DNA of 64,000 nt from an uncultured Hydrogenophaga sp. GTDB lineage: Bacteria > Pseudomonadota > Gammaproteobacteria > Burkholderiales > Burkholderiaceae_C. The stretch covers positions 26,069 through 90,068 of the forward strand of contig NZ_OY288133.1 in NCBI RefSeq assembly GCF_958439165.1, read 5' to 3'. Shown here piece after piece: positions 42,273-51,599 of this stretch. The notes beneath the pieces are model-generated. The model was not told the origin of the DNA and searched no databases. It saw only the letters and a list, made by a program, of their open reading frames with translations. The number at the start of each line of letters is the position of its first letter. Position 1 is the first letter of the stretch. Position numbers and translations under genes: made by a program.

Positions 42273-43238
42273 TCAGGCGTCGCCGGGGGTCGGTTCACCG
42301 GTCTGGCCATCGATGCGCAGGCCCTTGGGCAGCGGGAACTTGGTGGTCTCCACCAGCCCCTCCATCGAGCGCACCGAGATGGCGCCCAGCGCCTTGATGC
42401 GCTCCATGACCTGCTGGACCAGGATCTCGGGCGCCGAGGCACCGGCGGTCAGCCCGACCCGGGTGGCACCGTCGAACCAGTCGGCCTGCAGCTCGTCGGC
42501 GCTGTCGACCATGTGGCTGCGGGTGCCCAGCTTCAGCGCCACTTCGCGCAGCCGGTTGCTGTTGGAACTGGTGGGGCTGCCCACCACGATGACCACGTCG
42601 ACCTGCGGGCTGAGCAGCTTGACCGCGTCCTGCCGGTTCTGGGTGGCGTAGCAGATGTCCTGCTGCTTGGGCTGACGCACGTTCGGAAAGCGCGCCTTGA
42701 CGGCCGCGGCGATTTCAGCAGCGTCGTCCACCGACAGGGTGGTCTGGGTGACGACCGCCAGCTTCTCGGTCTGCAGGGGCTGGACACGGGCCACATCGGC
42801 CACGTCCTCGACGAGGTGGATGCCGCTCTCCAGCTGGCCCATGGTGCCCTCGACCTCGGGGTGTCCCTTGTGGCCGATCATGATGAATTCATAGCCTTCG
42901 CGGTGCAGCTTGGCCACCTCGACGTGCACCTTGGTCACCAGCGGGCAGGTCGCATCGAACACCTGAAAGCCGCGACGGTCGGCTTCCAGCTGGATGGCCT
43001 TGCTCACCCCGTGGGCCGAGAACACCAGCGTGGCACCGGGCGGCACCTCGGACAGCTCCTCGATGAAGATCGCGCCCTTGGCCTTGAGGTCGTTGACCAC
43101 ATAGGTGTTGTGCACGATCTCGTGGCGCACATAGATGGGTGCGCCGAACTTGGCCAGCGCACGTTCCACGATCTCGATGGCCCGGTCCACGCCCGCACAG
43201 AAGCCGCGCGGTTCGGCCAGCACGATGTCCTGCAGCAT
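42273..43238 (-). CDS. ispH: 4-hydroxy-3-methylbut-2-enyl diphosphate reductase
   Basis: A 321-residue IspH (LytB), the last enzyme of the methylerythritol phosphate route to isoprenoids. The three iron-sulfur cysteines are in RGFCAGV, DATCPLV and DICYATQNRQ, and the proton-transfer TQ/E region follows the last. The start at 43238 is right; the open frame continues into the FKBP gene region. It is coupled to the FKBP gene by a TGATG overlap, a common order in proteobacteria. Confidence 0.97.
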   Translation of the reverse strand: MLQDIVLAEPRGFCAGVDRAIEIVERALAKFGAPIYVRHEIVHNTYVVNDLKAKGAIFIEELSEVPPGATLVFSAHGVSKAIQLEADRRGFQVFDATCPLVTKVHVEVAKLHREGYEFIMIGHKGHPEVEGTMGQLESGIHLVEDVADVARVQPLQTEKLAVVTQTTLSVDDAAEIAAAVKARFPNVRQPKQQDICYATQNRQDAVKLLSPQVDVVIVVGSPTSSNSNRLREVALKLGTRSHMVDSADELQADWFDGATRVGLTAGASAPEILVQQVMERIKALGAISVRSMEGLVETTKFPLPKGLRIDGQTGEPTPGDA

Positions 43239-43684
43239 CACAGCACTCCGATGAGTTGCACCTCGAACCGCACCGGCTGGCCGGCGAGCGGGTGATTGAA
43301 ATCGAACAGCACGGCACCGTCGTCGCGCACTTCGCGCACCGCCCCGGCATACGTGCCCTGCCCGTCGGGCGTGGGGAACTGCACCACGTCGCCCGGCGTG
43401 TAGCGCTCGTGCGGGTCGCCCAGCTCGTTCAGCAGCTTGCGGGCCACCCATTGCACCATCTCGGGCTGGCGGTCGCCAAAGGCTTCACCGGCGGCCAGCT
43501 CGATCACGGTCTGGGCGCCCTCCTCCAGGCCCAGCAGGCGCTGCTCGATGGCCGGCGACAGCTGTCCGGACCCGAGGCTGAGCGTGGCCGGCGCACCCGA
43601 GAAGGTGTCGATGTAGGCCCGGCCCTGCAGGTCGGACATGCGGTAGTGCAGGGTGAGGAAGGAGCCGTCTTGGACCTGGGGCAT
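43238..43684 (-). CDS. fkpB: FKBP-type peptidyl-prolyl isomerase (FkpB/SlyD-like)
   Basis: A 148-residue FKBP with the inserted-flap domain (LEEGAQTVIELAAGEAFG ... QPEMVQWVARKLL) and the closing DFNHPLAGQPVRFEVQL. It lacks the His-rich metal tail of SlyD, which favours FkpB. The start at 43684 is the first Met of the domain. It is upstream of and coupled to ispH, as in many proteobacteria. Cytosolic folding helper. Confidence 0.93.
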   Translation of the reverse strand: MPQVQDGSFLTLHYRMSDLQGRAYIDTFSGAPATLSLGSGQLSPAIEQRLLGLEEGAQTVIELAAGEAFGDRQPEMVQWVARKLLNELGDPHERYTPGDVVQFPTPDGQGTYAGAVREVRDDGAVLFDFNHPLAGQPVRFEVQLIGVL

Positions 43685-43771
43685 GGTGGGTGGGTGCCTG
43701 GTGGGGAACGTCGGGGTGTACCGACAAAACCCGTATTGTAAAAAGGCTGCCCCCTTCTTACCGGAGCCGCC

Positions 43772-44464
43772 ATGCAGGAGATTGCCGTCCAGGGCCTCAA
43801 GGGCCTGCCATCGCAGGCCCGCCCGCGCGAAAAGCTGCTCGGCCACGGCCCGCAGGCGCTCGCCGATGCCGAGCTGCTGGCCATTGTGCTGCGCACCGGT
43901 CTGCCGGGCTGCCATGTGCTGCAGATGGCGCAGGGCCTGCTGGACCGCTTCGGCGGCATCCGGGGTCTGCTGCATGCCGGTCCGGACGAACTGGCCCGGG
44001 TGCGGGGCCTCGGCCCGGCCAAGCGGGCCGAGCTGCTGGCCGTGCTGGAGCTGGTGCGGCGCTCGCTGCACGAGGAAATGAGGCAGATGCCGCTCATGGA
44101 CAACGCCATGGCGGTGCGCGACTACCTGCAGCTGCGCATGGGTTCGCTGCCGCACGAGGTGTTTGCGGTGGTGTTCCTGGACAGCAGCCTGCGCCTGCTG
44201 GCCTGCGAGGAAATGTTCCGGGGCACCCTGAACCAGACCAGCGTCTATCCCCGCGAGGTGGTCGTGCGGGCGTTGCACCACCAGGCGGCGTCGGTGGTGC
44301 TGGCCCACAACCACCCCAGCGGACAGTGCATGCCCTCGCGGGCCGACGAATCCCTCACCGTCACCCTGCGCAACGCGCTGGCGCTGGTCGATGTGCGGGT
44401 GCTGGACCACTTCATCGTGACGCGCCACCGGGTGGCCTCCATGGCCGAGATGGGCCTGGTCTGA
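43772..44464 (+). CDS. radC: RadC-family JAB-domain protein
   Basis: A 230-residue RadC protein with an N-terminal helix-hairpin-helix region (GPDELARVRGLGPAKRAELLAVLEL) and a C-terminal JAB/MPN metal site: AHNHPSG and a downstream Asp (PSRADESL). The zinc ligands are complete. Despite the name, a role in DNA repair has not held up and the true activity is unsettled. A CGGAG ribosome site precedes the start. It is divergent from the FKBP gene. Confidence 0.95.
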   Translation: MQEIAVQGLKGLPSQARPREKLLGHGPQALADAELLAIVLRTGLPGCHVLQMAQGLLDRFGGIRGLLHAGPDELARVRGLGPAKRAELLAVLELVRRSLHEEMRQMPLMDNAMAVRDYLQLRMGSLPHEVFAVVFLDSSLRLLACEEMFRGTLNQTSVYPREVVVRALHHQAASVVLAHNHPSGQCMPSRADESLTVTLRNALALVDVRVLDHFIVTRHRVASMAEMGLV

Positions 44465-44518
44465 AGGGCATGTGAGATCCGGGCGAGCCGGCTGGCGGAC
44501 GGCAGCGACAATCGCGCC

Positions 44519-45193
44519 ATGAAGATCCAGTCGCTGGCCGAACTCAAGCAGATACGGCACGCCATGGCCGAACATGCGGCGCGGCTGGCCGCCGAGGAAG
44601 CCGCGCGCCGCGAGGCCGAACGGCGCCGGGAACGCGAGCAGCGGCTGTTCGAGCTGGCGGTGGGTCCAGTGGTGCGGCTGCCCGCGCACGGGCGGGTGGA
44701 GCAGCGGCTGCAGGCACCTTCCACCCAGCCGGTGCAGCGCCAGCTCGACGAGGCCCGCGTGATGCACGAAGCCTTGTCCGACGAGTTCGATGTCGAGACC
44801 TTGCTGCACACCGACGATCTGCTGAGCTACCGGCGACCTGGCCTGGGGCCGGACGTGGTGCGCAAGCTGCGCGAGGGCCGATGGAGCATCCAGCGCCACA
44901 TCGACCTGCACGGCCTGCGCATCGACGAAGCGCGGGAAGCCCTGGGCCAGTTCATCCGCGAATGCCACCGCCACGGCCTGCGCTGCGTGCGCGTGGTGCA
45001 CGGCAAAGGGCTGGGCTCACCGGGCCGCACCCCGGTGCTCAAGACCCGGGTGCTGCGCTGGCTGGTGCAGAAGCGCGAGGTGCTGGCCTTCGTGCAGGCC
45101 CGTCCGGCCGAAGGCGGGGCGGGAGCGCTGGTGGTGCTGCTGCAGCCGGCCGACCGCGAGCGGCGGATCGATCCGGCACAGCGGCAGAACTAG
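44519..45193 (+). CDS. Smr-domain protein
   Basis: A 224-residue protein with a basic helical N-terminus (coiled-coil-like AEEAARREAERRREREQR, about 25-42) and a C-terminal Smr domain: IDLHGLRIDEA at about 128-138 and VRVVHGKGLGSPG at about 158-170, both signature motifs. Smr domains bind or cut branched DNA or collided-ribosome RNA. It overlaps the end of the convergent multicopper oxidase gene by four bases. Confidence 0.93.
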   Translation: MKIQSLAELKQIRHAMAEHAARLAAEEAARREAERRREREQRLFELAVGPVVRLPAHGRVEQRLQAPSTQPVQRQLDEARVMHEALSDEFDVETLLHTDDLLSYRRPGLGPDVVRKLREGRWSIQRHIDLHGLRIDEAREALGQFIRECHRHGLRCVRVVHGKGLGSPGRTPVLKTRVLRWLVQKREVLAFVQARPAEGGAGALVVLLQPADRERRIDPAQRQN

Positions 45194-46611
45194 CCCCGCA
45201 CCTCGAACACCGTGCCCATGCCGCCGGCATGGTGCTCCAGCACATGGCAGTGGATGAGCCAGCGGCCGGGGTTGTCGGCCACGAAGGCCACTTCGAGCCG
45301 GTCGCCCGGGGCGGCCAGCACGGTGTCGCGCCAGGGCTTGTCGGGCAGCGGCTGACCATTGCGCGAGAGCACCTGGAAGTGATGGCCGTGCAGGTGCATC
45401 GGGTGCCACCACGCAGTGCGGTTGTCGAAGGTCAGTCGAACCGTGCGGCCACGCTCCACTGAAAACAGCGGGGCGTGGTGGTGGTGGTGATCGGTGTGGG
45501 CGACGCCATTGAGCGTCCAGACCGGGTCGGCCTCGCGGGAACCCGCCTCACGGCGCTGCCGGCGGGCGGCACGTTCCGCTTCGGTCTGCTGCGGCCAGCC
45601 GTCGCGGCTGCGGGCGCCGCCTCCGATGACGACGGTCTGTTCGAAGGCCCCGGCCAGCACCGGCGGGGGCAGGCCTTCGATGGGGGGCGGCACCGGCGCG
45701 GGCCGGGGCGAGGCCTCTGCCCGGCCCTGCACTTCGAGGCGGGCCAGCACCACGTTGGCACGCGACTGCTCGTCCTTGAGCTCGAAGACCCCCGGGGTGG
45801 TGGCATCGATCACCATGTCGGCGCGCATGCCGGGGCCGAGCAGCATGGGGCCTTCCCAGCGGATGGCCGATTCGGCCGGCACGCCGTCGCGGGCGATGAG
45901 CCAGCCGGGCAGGCCATCCAGCGCGAGCTGGTAGATGCGGGCGTTCGAGGCATTGATGAGCCGCAGCCGGATTCGCTGCCCGGCCTGCAGCACCTGCTGC
46001 GGTTGCTCCAGGCCATTGACCGTGATCTTCTGGCCCAGGCGGCCGGCATGGGCCACGTCGTGGAACCGGTAGAAGTCCTCGGCGATACGGCCCTGCCCGT
46101 CCAGACGCCAGTCGTCCAGCAGCCAGACGATGTCCTGGTCCACCGGGTAGGGGCGGTCTTCCTCGACCACCAGGGCGGCGGCCAGGCCGCGCTCGACCTG
46201 CTCGGCGGTGCCGAGGTGCGGGTGGTACCAGAAGGTGCCGGCGTCCGGCAGGCGGAAGCGGTAACGGAAACGCTCATCGGGCTCGATGGGGGCCTGGGTG
46301 AGGTGCGGTACCCCGTCCATGGCGTTGGGCAGGCGGATGCCGTGCCAGTGGATGGTGGTGGCGTCGGGCAGGCGGTTGTGCAGCTCCAGGTCGAGCCATT
46401 CGCCGCGCTTGAACCGCAGCACCGGCCCGGGCACGCTGGCGTCATAAGCCCACACATCCAGCCCGCCCTGACCGGCCACCGGCAGGCGGGCCGGCGCGGC
46501 GCTCAGCACGCGAGCTGCACTGTTGGCAGAAAGATTCGGAACGGCACCACAGGCACTGAGCAAGGGCACGGCGGCGGCGGCCTGCAGCCACTGTCGACGG
46601 GTCGGGTTCAT
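45190..46611 (-). CDS. multicopper oxidase
   Basis: A 473-residue three-domain multicopper oxidase. The copper-ligand motifs are complete: HWHGIR, WYHPHLG, HPMHLHGHHF and HCHVLEHHAGGM. The N-terminus TRRQWLQAAAAVPLLSAC has both a twin-arginine character and a lipobox-like LSAC, so it is exported, perhaps as a lipoprotein. A run of five His (TDHHHHHAPL, about residue 390) is unusual but close to the type-2/3 site. Cuprous-ion or phenol oxidation is the family norm. It starts 18 bases before the truncated haemoglobin gene ends. Confidence 0.93.
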   Translation of the reverse strand: MNPTRRQWLQAAAAVPLLSACGAVPNLSANSAARVLSAAPARLPVAGQGGLDVWAYDASVPGPVLRFKRGEWLDLELHNRLPDATTIHWHGIRLPNAMDGVPHLTQAPIEPDERFRYRFRLPDAGTFWYHPHLGTAEQVERGLAAALVVEEDRPYPVDQDIVWLLDDWRLDGQGRIAEDFYRFHDVAHAGRLGQKITVNGLEQPQQVLQAGQRIRLRLINASNARIYQLALDGLPGWLIARDGVPAESAIRWEGPMLLGPGMRADMVIDATTPGVFELKDEQSRANVVLARLEVQGRAEASPRPAPVPPPIEGLPPPVLAGAFEQTVVIGGGARSRDGWPQQTEAERAARRQRREAGSREADPVWTLNGVAHTDHHHHHAPLFSVERGRTVRLTFDNRTAWWHPMHLHGHHFQVLSRNGQPLPDKPWRDTVLAAPGDRLEVAFVADNPGRWLIHCHVLEHHAGGMGTVFEVRG

Positions 46612-46628
46612 GGGCAGCGGATGTCGGT

Positions 46629-47042
46629 TCAGGGGGTGTTGCGCATCCAGTCGGCGGTCTGGAAGAAGCTCTGGTTCAGGCGCTGGCGCAGCACCGGATC
46701 GAGGCCCACCTCGCCCATGGCCTGGTCCATGCAGGCCAGCCACTGGTCCCGCTCCTGGATGCCGATGGCAAACGGCATGTGCCGCATGCGCAGGCGCGGG
46801 TGCCCGAAGCGGCCGGTGTAGTGCTGCGGGCCGCCGAGCCAGCCGCACAGGAACCAGAACAGCTTGTCGCGTGCTCCCTCCAGGGTGTTGCCGTGGGCAT
46901 GGCGCAGCTCGGCATAGCCGGGCTCGATGTCCATGAGGTCGTAGAAGCGGTCGACCAGGGCACGCACCCGGTCTTCTCCGCCGGCCCATTCGAAGGGGGT
47001 GTCGAAGGGCGGCTTTTCCTGAGGGGTCTGCAGATCGGTCAT
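46629..47042 (-). CDS. group II truncated haemoglobin
   Basis: A 137-residue group II truncated globin. The FYDLMDIEPGYAELR, FLCGWLGGPQHY and RMRHMPFAIG segments give the family pattern, the proximal His being in RHMPF, with Trp at about 101 (QWLACM), the conserved Trp of group II. It lies 17 bases upstream of the multicopper oxidase gene and two bases after the FtsX-like gene, so the three may be one transcript. Confidence 0.93.
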   Translation of the reverse strand: MTDLQTPQEKPPFDTPFEWAGGEDRVRALVDRFYDLMDIEPGYAELRHAHGNTLEGARDKLFWFLCGWLGGPQHYTGRFGHPRLRMRHMPFAIGIQERDQWLACMDQAMGEVGLDPVLRQRLNQSFFQTADWMRNTP

Positions 47043-47043
47043 G

Positions 47044-49602
47044 TCAGGTGGCGGCTTTGCGCAGGGTTTCGACCACGGGGGTGCGCAGCACGCTGCGCAG
47101 GCCCCACCAGCCAGCCATCAGGGCCAGCAGGGCGCCGGCCAGGGCACCGCCCAGCGGCACCCAGGGGGAAGCCGTCCAGCTGAACTGGAAGGCGTATTTC
47201 GCCAGCGCCCAGCCAACCGCGACCGCCACCACCGAGGCCAGGAAACCGGCCAGCAGCCCGACGCCCAGCAGTTCGATGCGCTGCACCTGGCGCAGCAGCG
47301 CCGAACCGGCGCCCACAGCCCGCAGGATGGCGAATTCGCGCTCGCGCTCGCCCCGGGTGGCGGTCACGGCGGCCAGCAGCACCACCAGGCCGGCGGCCAG
47401 CGTGAAGGCAAACAGGAATTCGATGGCCGCAATCACCTGCCCGAGCACCCGCTGCACCTGGGCAATGGTCTGGCTCATGTCCACGTTGGTGATGTTCGGA
47501 AACTGCCGCACAAGGGCGTTGTCGAAACCCCGCGTGGGCGGCGCCCGGAAGGCGCTGATGTAGGTCACCGGCACGTCGGGCACCGTGGCCACCGGGAACA
47601 CCACGAAGAAGTTCACCCGCAGCGAGCCCCAGTCGACCTTGCGCAGGCTGGTGATGCGGGCCTCGGTGACGATGCCGGCCATGTCGAAGCCGACCGTGTC
47701 GCCCAGCTTCAGGCCGAGTTCTTCGGCCAGCCCCTCTTCCACACTGATGGTGCCGGCCTCGTTCTCGGTCCAGCGACCGGCCACCACCGGGTTGTGGTCG
47801 GGCTGCACCGGCGTGTTGGACAGGTTGAATTCGCGCTCCACCAGACGCTGGGCCCGATCGGTGGCGAAGTCTTCGGGGACCACGTTGCGTCCGTTGACGC
47901 TGACGAGGCGGCCACGGATCATGGGGTACCAGTCGAAGTCGGCCACGCCAGCATCGCGCAGCGCCTGCTGGAACGGTTCGGCCTGGTCCGGCTGCACATT
48001 GATGACGAACCGGTCCGGCGCATCCGGCGGCGTGGCATTGCGCCAGCTGGCGATCAGGTCGGTGCGCAGCAGCACGAGCAGCACCAGGGCCAGCAGCCCC
48101 ACCGACAGCGCACTGACCTGCACCACCGCGAACACCGGCCGCGCCGAGAGCTGCCGTGTCGCCATGACGAGCGCCCGCGGCGCGGTGGCCTCGTTGACGC
48201 TGGCGCGCAGCAGCCGCACCGCCAGCCAGCTCACCACCGCAAACACCGCGATGGCTGCTGCAAAGCCACCCACGGCAATGGCACCCAGCAGCAGGTCGCG
48301 GCTGGCGGCCAGCAGCAGCGCGGCAAAGCCGACCACCCCCAGGCCCAGCACGCCCAGCGTGGCGGGCTTGAGCTGGCCGACGTCGCGCCGGATCACCCGC
48401 AATGGAGGCACCTGGGCCAGCTGCAGCACAGGCGGCAGGCCGAAGGCCAGCATCAGCGTCAGGCCCATGCCCAGCCCGAGCAGGACCGGCGCGATGCCCG
48501 GCGCCGGCAGGCTGGCTTCCACCAGACCGGCCAGCAGCAGCACGAAGACGTGGTGGACCAGAAATCCCAGCAGCACGCCCAGGCTGCTCGCGAACAGCCC
48601 GACCAGCGCAAATTCCAGCGTGTAGGCCCGGGCCATGGTGCCCTGCGACAGGCCGAGCACGCGCAGCATGGCGCAGTCATCGAGGTGGCGCTGGGCAAAA
48701 CCACGCGCGGCAATGGCCACGGCCACCGCGCACAACAGCGCCGCCAGCAGGGCCACCAGGTTCAGGAACTTCTCGGCACGCTCCAGCGTGCGCTCCATTT
48801 CGGGCCGGCCGCCCTCCAGCGACTCCAGCCGGGTGCCGCGCACACCGGAGCTGTCGATGCGCTCCTGCGCCCAGCGGCTGAAATCCCCGACGGCAGCGTC
48901 GGGGCCGGCCACGGCCACCCGATAGGTCAGGCGGCTGGCGGGCTGCACCAGCCCGGTGGCCGGCAGATCGGCTTCGTTGAGCATGACGCGCGGTGCAAAG
49001 CTCATGAAGCCGGCACCCCGGTCGGGCTCCACCACCAGGACACGGTCGATGGTGAAGCTGGCATCGCCCAGCAGCAGGGCTTGCCCCATCTTCAGGTCGA
49101 GGGCCACCAGCAGTGCGGCATCGACCCACACGGTACCCGGCGGGGGAATGGACTTGACGGCCTCGTCGGGCGCGTCGGGTCCGCTGGCCACCCGCAGCGT
49201 TCCACGCAGGGGATAGCCGTCGGACACCGCCTTCAGCGCCACCAGCCGGGCTGCGCCACCCTCTTCGTCGCGGGCGCGGCCCATGGTCGGGAATCCCAGG
49301 GTGCGGGCGGTGCCCAGGCCCAGCTCGCGGGCACGGGCCTCGAATTCGGGCGGCGGGGCGTTGTCGCTGGCCAGCACCGCGTCTCCGCCGATGAGCGCCC
49401 GCGCGTCGCGTTCCAGGCCTCCCTGCAGCCGGTCGGCAAAGAACCCCACCGCGGTCAGAGCGGCCACCGCCAGGGTGACGGCCAGCACCAGCAGACGGAG
49501 CTCGCCGGCGCGCCAGTCGCGGATCAGGGAAGACCAGCCCAGGGTCCAGAAGCGGATGGGCAGGGGAGCGGGAGATGCAGGAGATGCGGGAGAAGCAGGC
49601 AT
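47044..49602 (-). CDS. large FtsX-like ABC permease (YbbP type)
   Basis: An 852-residue membrane protein with two FtsX domains, one around 270-390 and one at the C-terminus (last 120 residues, GEREREFAILRAVGAG), plus two large MacB-PCD-like periplasmic parts. The Ala/Pro/Ser-rich start is repetitive. The normal partner ATPase (YbbA-like) is not adjacent in this window. Such exporters act on lipoproteins or lipids, though the cargo here is unknown. Confidence 0.9.
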   Translation of the reverse strand: MPASPASPASPAPLPIRFWTLGWSSLIRDWRAGELRLLVLAVTLAVAALTAVGFFADRLQGGLERDARALIGGDAVLASDNAPPPEFEARARELGLGTARTLGFPTMGRARDEEGGAARLVALKAVSDGYPLRGTLRVASGPDAPDEAVKSIPPPGTVWVDAALLVALDLKMGQALLLGDASFTIDRVLVVEPDRGAGFMSFAPRVMLNEADLPATGLVQPASRLTYRVAVAGPDAAVGDFSRWAQERIDSSGVRGTRLESLEGGRPEMERTLERAEKFLNLVALLAALLCAVAVAIAARGFAQRHLDDCAMLRVLGLSQGTMARAYTLEFALVGLFASSLGVLLGFLVHHVFVLLLAGLVEASLPAPGIAPVLLGLGMGLTLMLAFGLPPVLQLAQVPPLRVIRRDVGQLKPATLGVLGLGVVGFAALLLAASRDLLLGAIAVGGFAAAIAVFAVVSWLAVRLLRASVNEATAPRALVMATRQLSARPVFAVVQVSALSVGLLALVLLVLLRTDLIASWRNATPPDAPDRFVINVQPDQAEPFQQALRDAGVADFDWYPMIRGRLVSVNGRNVVPEDFATDRAQRLVEREFNLSNTPVQPDHNPVVAGRWTENEAGTISVEEGLAEELGLKLGDTVGFDMAGIVTEARITSLRKVDWGSLRVNFFVVFPVATVPDVPVTYISAFRAPPTRGFDNALVRQFPNITNVDMSQTIAQVQRVLGQVIAAIEFLFAFTLAAGLVVLLAAVTATRGEREREFAILRAVGAGSALLRQVQRIELLGVGLLAGFLASVVAVAVGWALAKYAFQFSWTASPWVPLGGALAGALLALMAGWWGLRSVLRTPVVETLRKAAT

Positions 49603-49633
49603 TGGCCGACCTTATCGCATCGGGAAAACCCCG

Positions 49634-50266
49634 TCACTTCGTGCCGAAGATCCGGTCACCTGCATCGCCCAGGCCGGGAACGATGTAGCCATGCTCGTTG
49701 AGACCCCGATCGACCGCCGGGGTGTAGACCGGCACATCGGGGTGGTGGTCGTGGAAGGTCCGCACGCCTTCCGGGCAGGTCACCAGACAGACGAACCGGA
49801 TGGACCGGGGTTTCGTCTGCTTGAGCCGGTCGACCGCGGCCACGGCCGAATTGCCGGTGGCCAGCATCGGGTCCAGGACGATCACGTCCCGCTCGTGCAT
49901 GTCCTGCGGCATCTTGAAGTAGTACTCCACCGCCTTGAGGGTGGCCGGGTCGCGGTACAGGCCGATATGACCCACACGGGCACCCGGCAGCACCTGCAGC
50001 ATGCCGTCCAGAAAGCCGTTGCCGGCGCGCAGGATGGAAGCCAGCACGATCTTTTTGCCGTCGATGACGCGCGAGGTCATCTTCTCCAGCGGGGTCTCGA
50101 TCTCGATCTCCTGCATCGGCATGTCGCGGGTGAGTTCGTAGGCCAGCAGGGCGCTGAGCTCGTGCACCAGTTCGCGGAAGCTCTTGGTGCTGGTGTCCTT
50201 GCGGCGCATCAGCGTGAGCTTGTGCTGCACCAGGGGGTGATCGATGATGTGGACGTCGCGGCTCAT
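49634..50266 (-). CDS. upp: uracil phosphoribosyltransferase
   Basis: A 210-residue UPRTase joining uracil and PRPP to UMP in pyrimidine salvage. The PRPP loop VLDPMLATGNSA and the C-terminal uracil-binding GLGDAGDRIFGT are intact. Its start overlaps the fdhD stop (ATGA), which couples pyrimidine salvage to a formate dehydrogenase maturation gene; no functional reason is apparent. Confidence 0.97.
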   Translation of the reverse strand: MSRDVHIIDHPLVQHKLTLMRRKDTSTKSFRELVHELSALLAYELTRDMPMQEIEIETPLEKMTSRVIDGKKIVLASILRAGNGFLDGMLQVLPGARVGHIGLYRDPATLKAVEYYFKMPQDMHERDVIVLDPMLATGNSAVAAVDRLKQTKPRSIRFVCLVTCPEGVRTFHDHHPDVPVYTPAVDRGLNEHGYIVPGLGDAGDRIFGTK

Positions 50267-51171
50267 GGCGTTTTCGGGGAAGTCAAAGGGGTCGAAGGTA
50301 CCGCATCCAGCAGCAGGCGCTGCGGGTGGGCGTAACACAGGAAGTGTCGGTTGGTGGCACGGCCCACCGCACACAGGCCCACGCGCTGGGCGACCTCCAG
50401 CCCCATCTGGGTGATGCCGCTGCGCGAGACGACGGCAGCGACTCCCATCTGTGCACTCTTGATGACCATCTCGCTGGTCAGCCGGCCGGTGGTGTAGAAC
50501 ACCTTGTCCAGGCCGGGCGGCTGCTGGGCAGCGCTGGCCTCGGCCGCCGACGCACCCACCGAAGGGTCCTGCAGCGCCAGCCAGCCCGCAATGGTGTCCA
50601 CCGCGTTGTGCCGCCCCACGTCCTCCACGAAGAGCTGAAGCTGGTCACCGCGGAACAGCGCACAGGCGTGCACCGAGCCGGCCGACTTGTAGGTGCTCTC
50701 CTTCAGGCGGATGGCGTTGACGATGGCATACAGCTGCGACTGCCGCAGCACGCCCTCGGGCAGGCGGATACGGTCGATCTCGTCCATCAGCCCGCCGAAC
50801 ACGCTGCCCTGGCCACAGCCGGTGGTGACCACCTTGCGGGCCGTGCGCTCCTCGATGCGGTCGATGCCCTGGCGGGTGGTGACCACCGCGGCAGACACGT
50901 CCCAGTCGACCTGGATGGACGCAATCTCGCCCACCGAGCCGACCAGGCGCTGGTTCAGCAGGTAACCCAGCACCAGCCATTCGGGATGCGCACCCAGGGT
51001 CATGAGGGTGACCAGTTCGCGCTTGTCGACATACACGGTGAGATCCCGCTCGGCCGGTATCGACACCGCGCTGCGCTGGCCGAACTCGTCGACCACCTCC
51101 ACCGAACGGGTGAGCGGGGCCACGGCCTGGGAGAGTTGCGGCAGGACTGCCGCCGTAGGGCTGGAATTCAT
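50263..51171 (-). CDS. fdhD: FdhD sulfurtransferase for formate dehydrogenase
   Basis: A 302-residue FdhD, which passes sulfur to the molybdenum cofactor of formate dehydrogenase. TTGCGQGSVFGG at about 117 holds Cys119, the conserved catalytic cysteine; the second cysteine of the CxxC in the E. coli protein is Gly here. The C-terminal EDVGRHNAVD and TTGRLTSEMVIK motifs are normal. An insert ASAAEASAAQQPP near residue 225 is a low-complexity loop. It follows the fdh genes after a terminator and is coupled to upp. Confidence 0.95.
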   Translation of the reverse strand: MNSSPTAAVLPQLSQAVAPLTRSVEVVDEFGQRSAVSIPAERDLTVYVDKRELVTLMTLGAHPEWLVLGYLLNQRLVGSVGEIASIQVDWDVSAAVVTTRQGIDRIEERTARKVVTTGCGQGSVFGGLMDEIDRIRLPEGVLRQSQLYAIVNAIRLKESTYKSAGSVHACALFRGDQLQLFVEDVGRHNAVDTIAGWLALQDPSVGASAAEASAAQQPPGLDKVFYTTGRLTSEMVIKSAQMGVAAVVSRSGITQMGLEVAQRVGLCAVGRATNRHFLCYAHPQRLLLDAVPSTPLTSPKTP

Positions 51172-51200
51172 GGGGTGAGAAGTATGGCGGAGCCAACAAC

Positions 51201-51225
51201 AAAAAAGGCCCCTGAGGGCCTTTTT
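51201..51225. terminator. bidirectional terminator after the fdh genes
   Basis: AGGCCC and GGGCCT arms around a short CTGA/TCAG loop, with six A on the left and five T on the right. This gives a U-run in either direction and lies between the small exported gene and fdhD, so fdhD may be partly separate from the fdh operon. Confidence 0.85.
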
Positions 51226-51242
51226 CGCGGAGCACCGGAAGA

Positions 51243-51581
51243 TCAGCTCTTCTTGGCCGGCGCGGCAGCGGGCGCCGCCGGAGCCGCTGCAGCAGCGGGT
51301 GCTGCCGAAGCCGGGGTGTAGACGAACGGACCCGGGTCGACGCAGGCCGGCGCACCGGCGGTGGCCGACTTGCCTTGACCGGCGGTCGTCTTGAAGTGGT
51401 TGGCCGCTGCCTTGTCCATGGACTTGCACAGCTGGTAGGCCGCGACCTTGTTGCCGTGGGCCGTCTTGGCGGCGGCTTCGGCCGCCTTGGCCTTGGCTTC
51501 GTCGGTCAGCACCGGGGCCGGCAGCTTGGCGAAAGCGGCCGTCGACACCAGCAGGGAGAGCAGAAGGATGCTGCGTTTCAT
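51243..51581 (-). CDS. small exported Ala-rich protein of the fdh locus
   Basis: A 112-residue exported protein: signal peptide MKRSILLLSLLVSTAAFA, a middle region with two Cys (YQLCKSMDKAAANHF and APACVDPGPFVYTP) and an Ala/Pro-rich tail ending AKKS. The two cysteines could form a disulfide or bind a cofactor. It is the last gene before the terminator, 18 bases after the gamma-subunit gene, so likely linked to formate dehydrogenase. Function unknown. Confidence 0.75.
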   Translation of the reverse strand: MKRSILLLSLLVSTAAFAKLPAPVLTDEAKAKAAEAAAKTAHGNKVAAYQLCKSMDKAAANHFKTTAGQGKSATAGAPACVDPGPFVYTPASAAPAAAAAPAAPAAAPAKKS

Positions 51582-51599
51582 GAGAGTCGTCTCCGGAGG

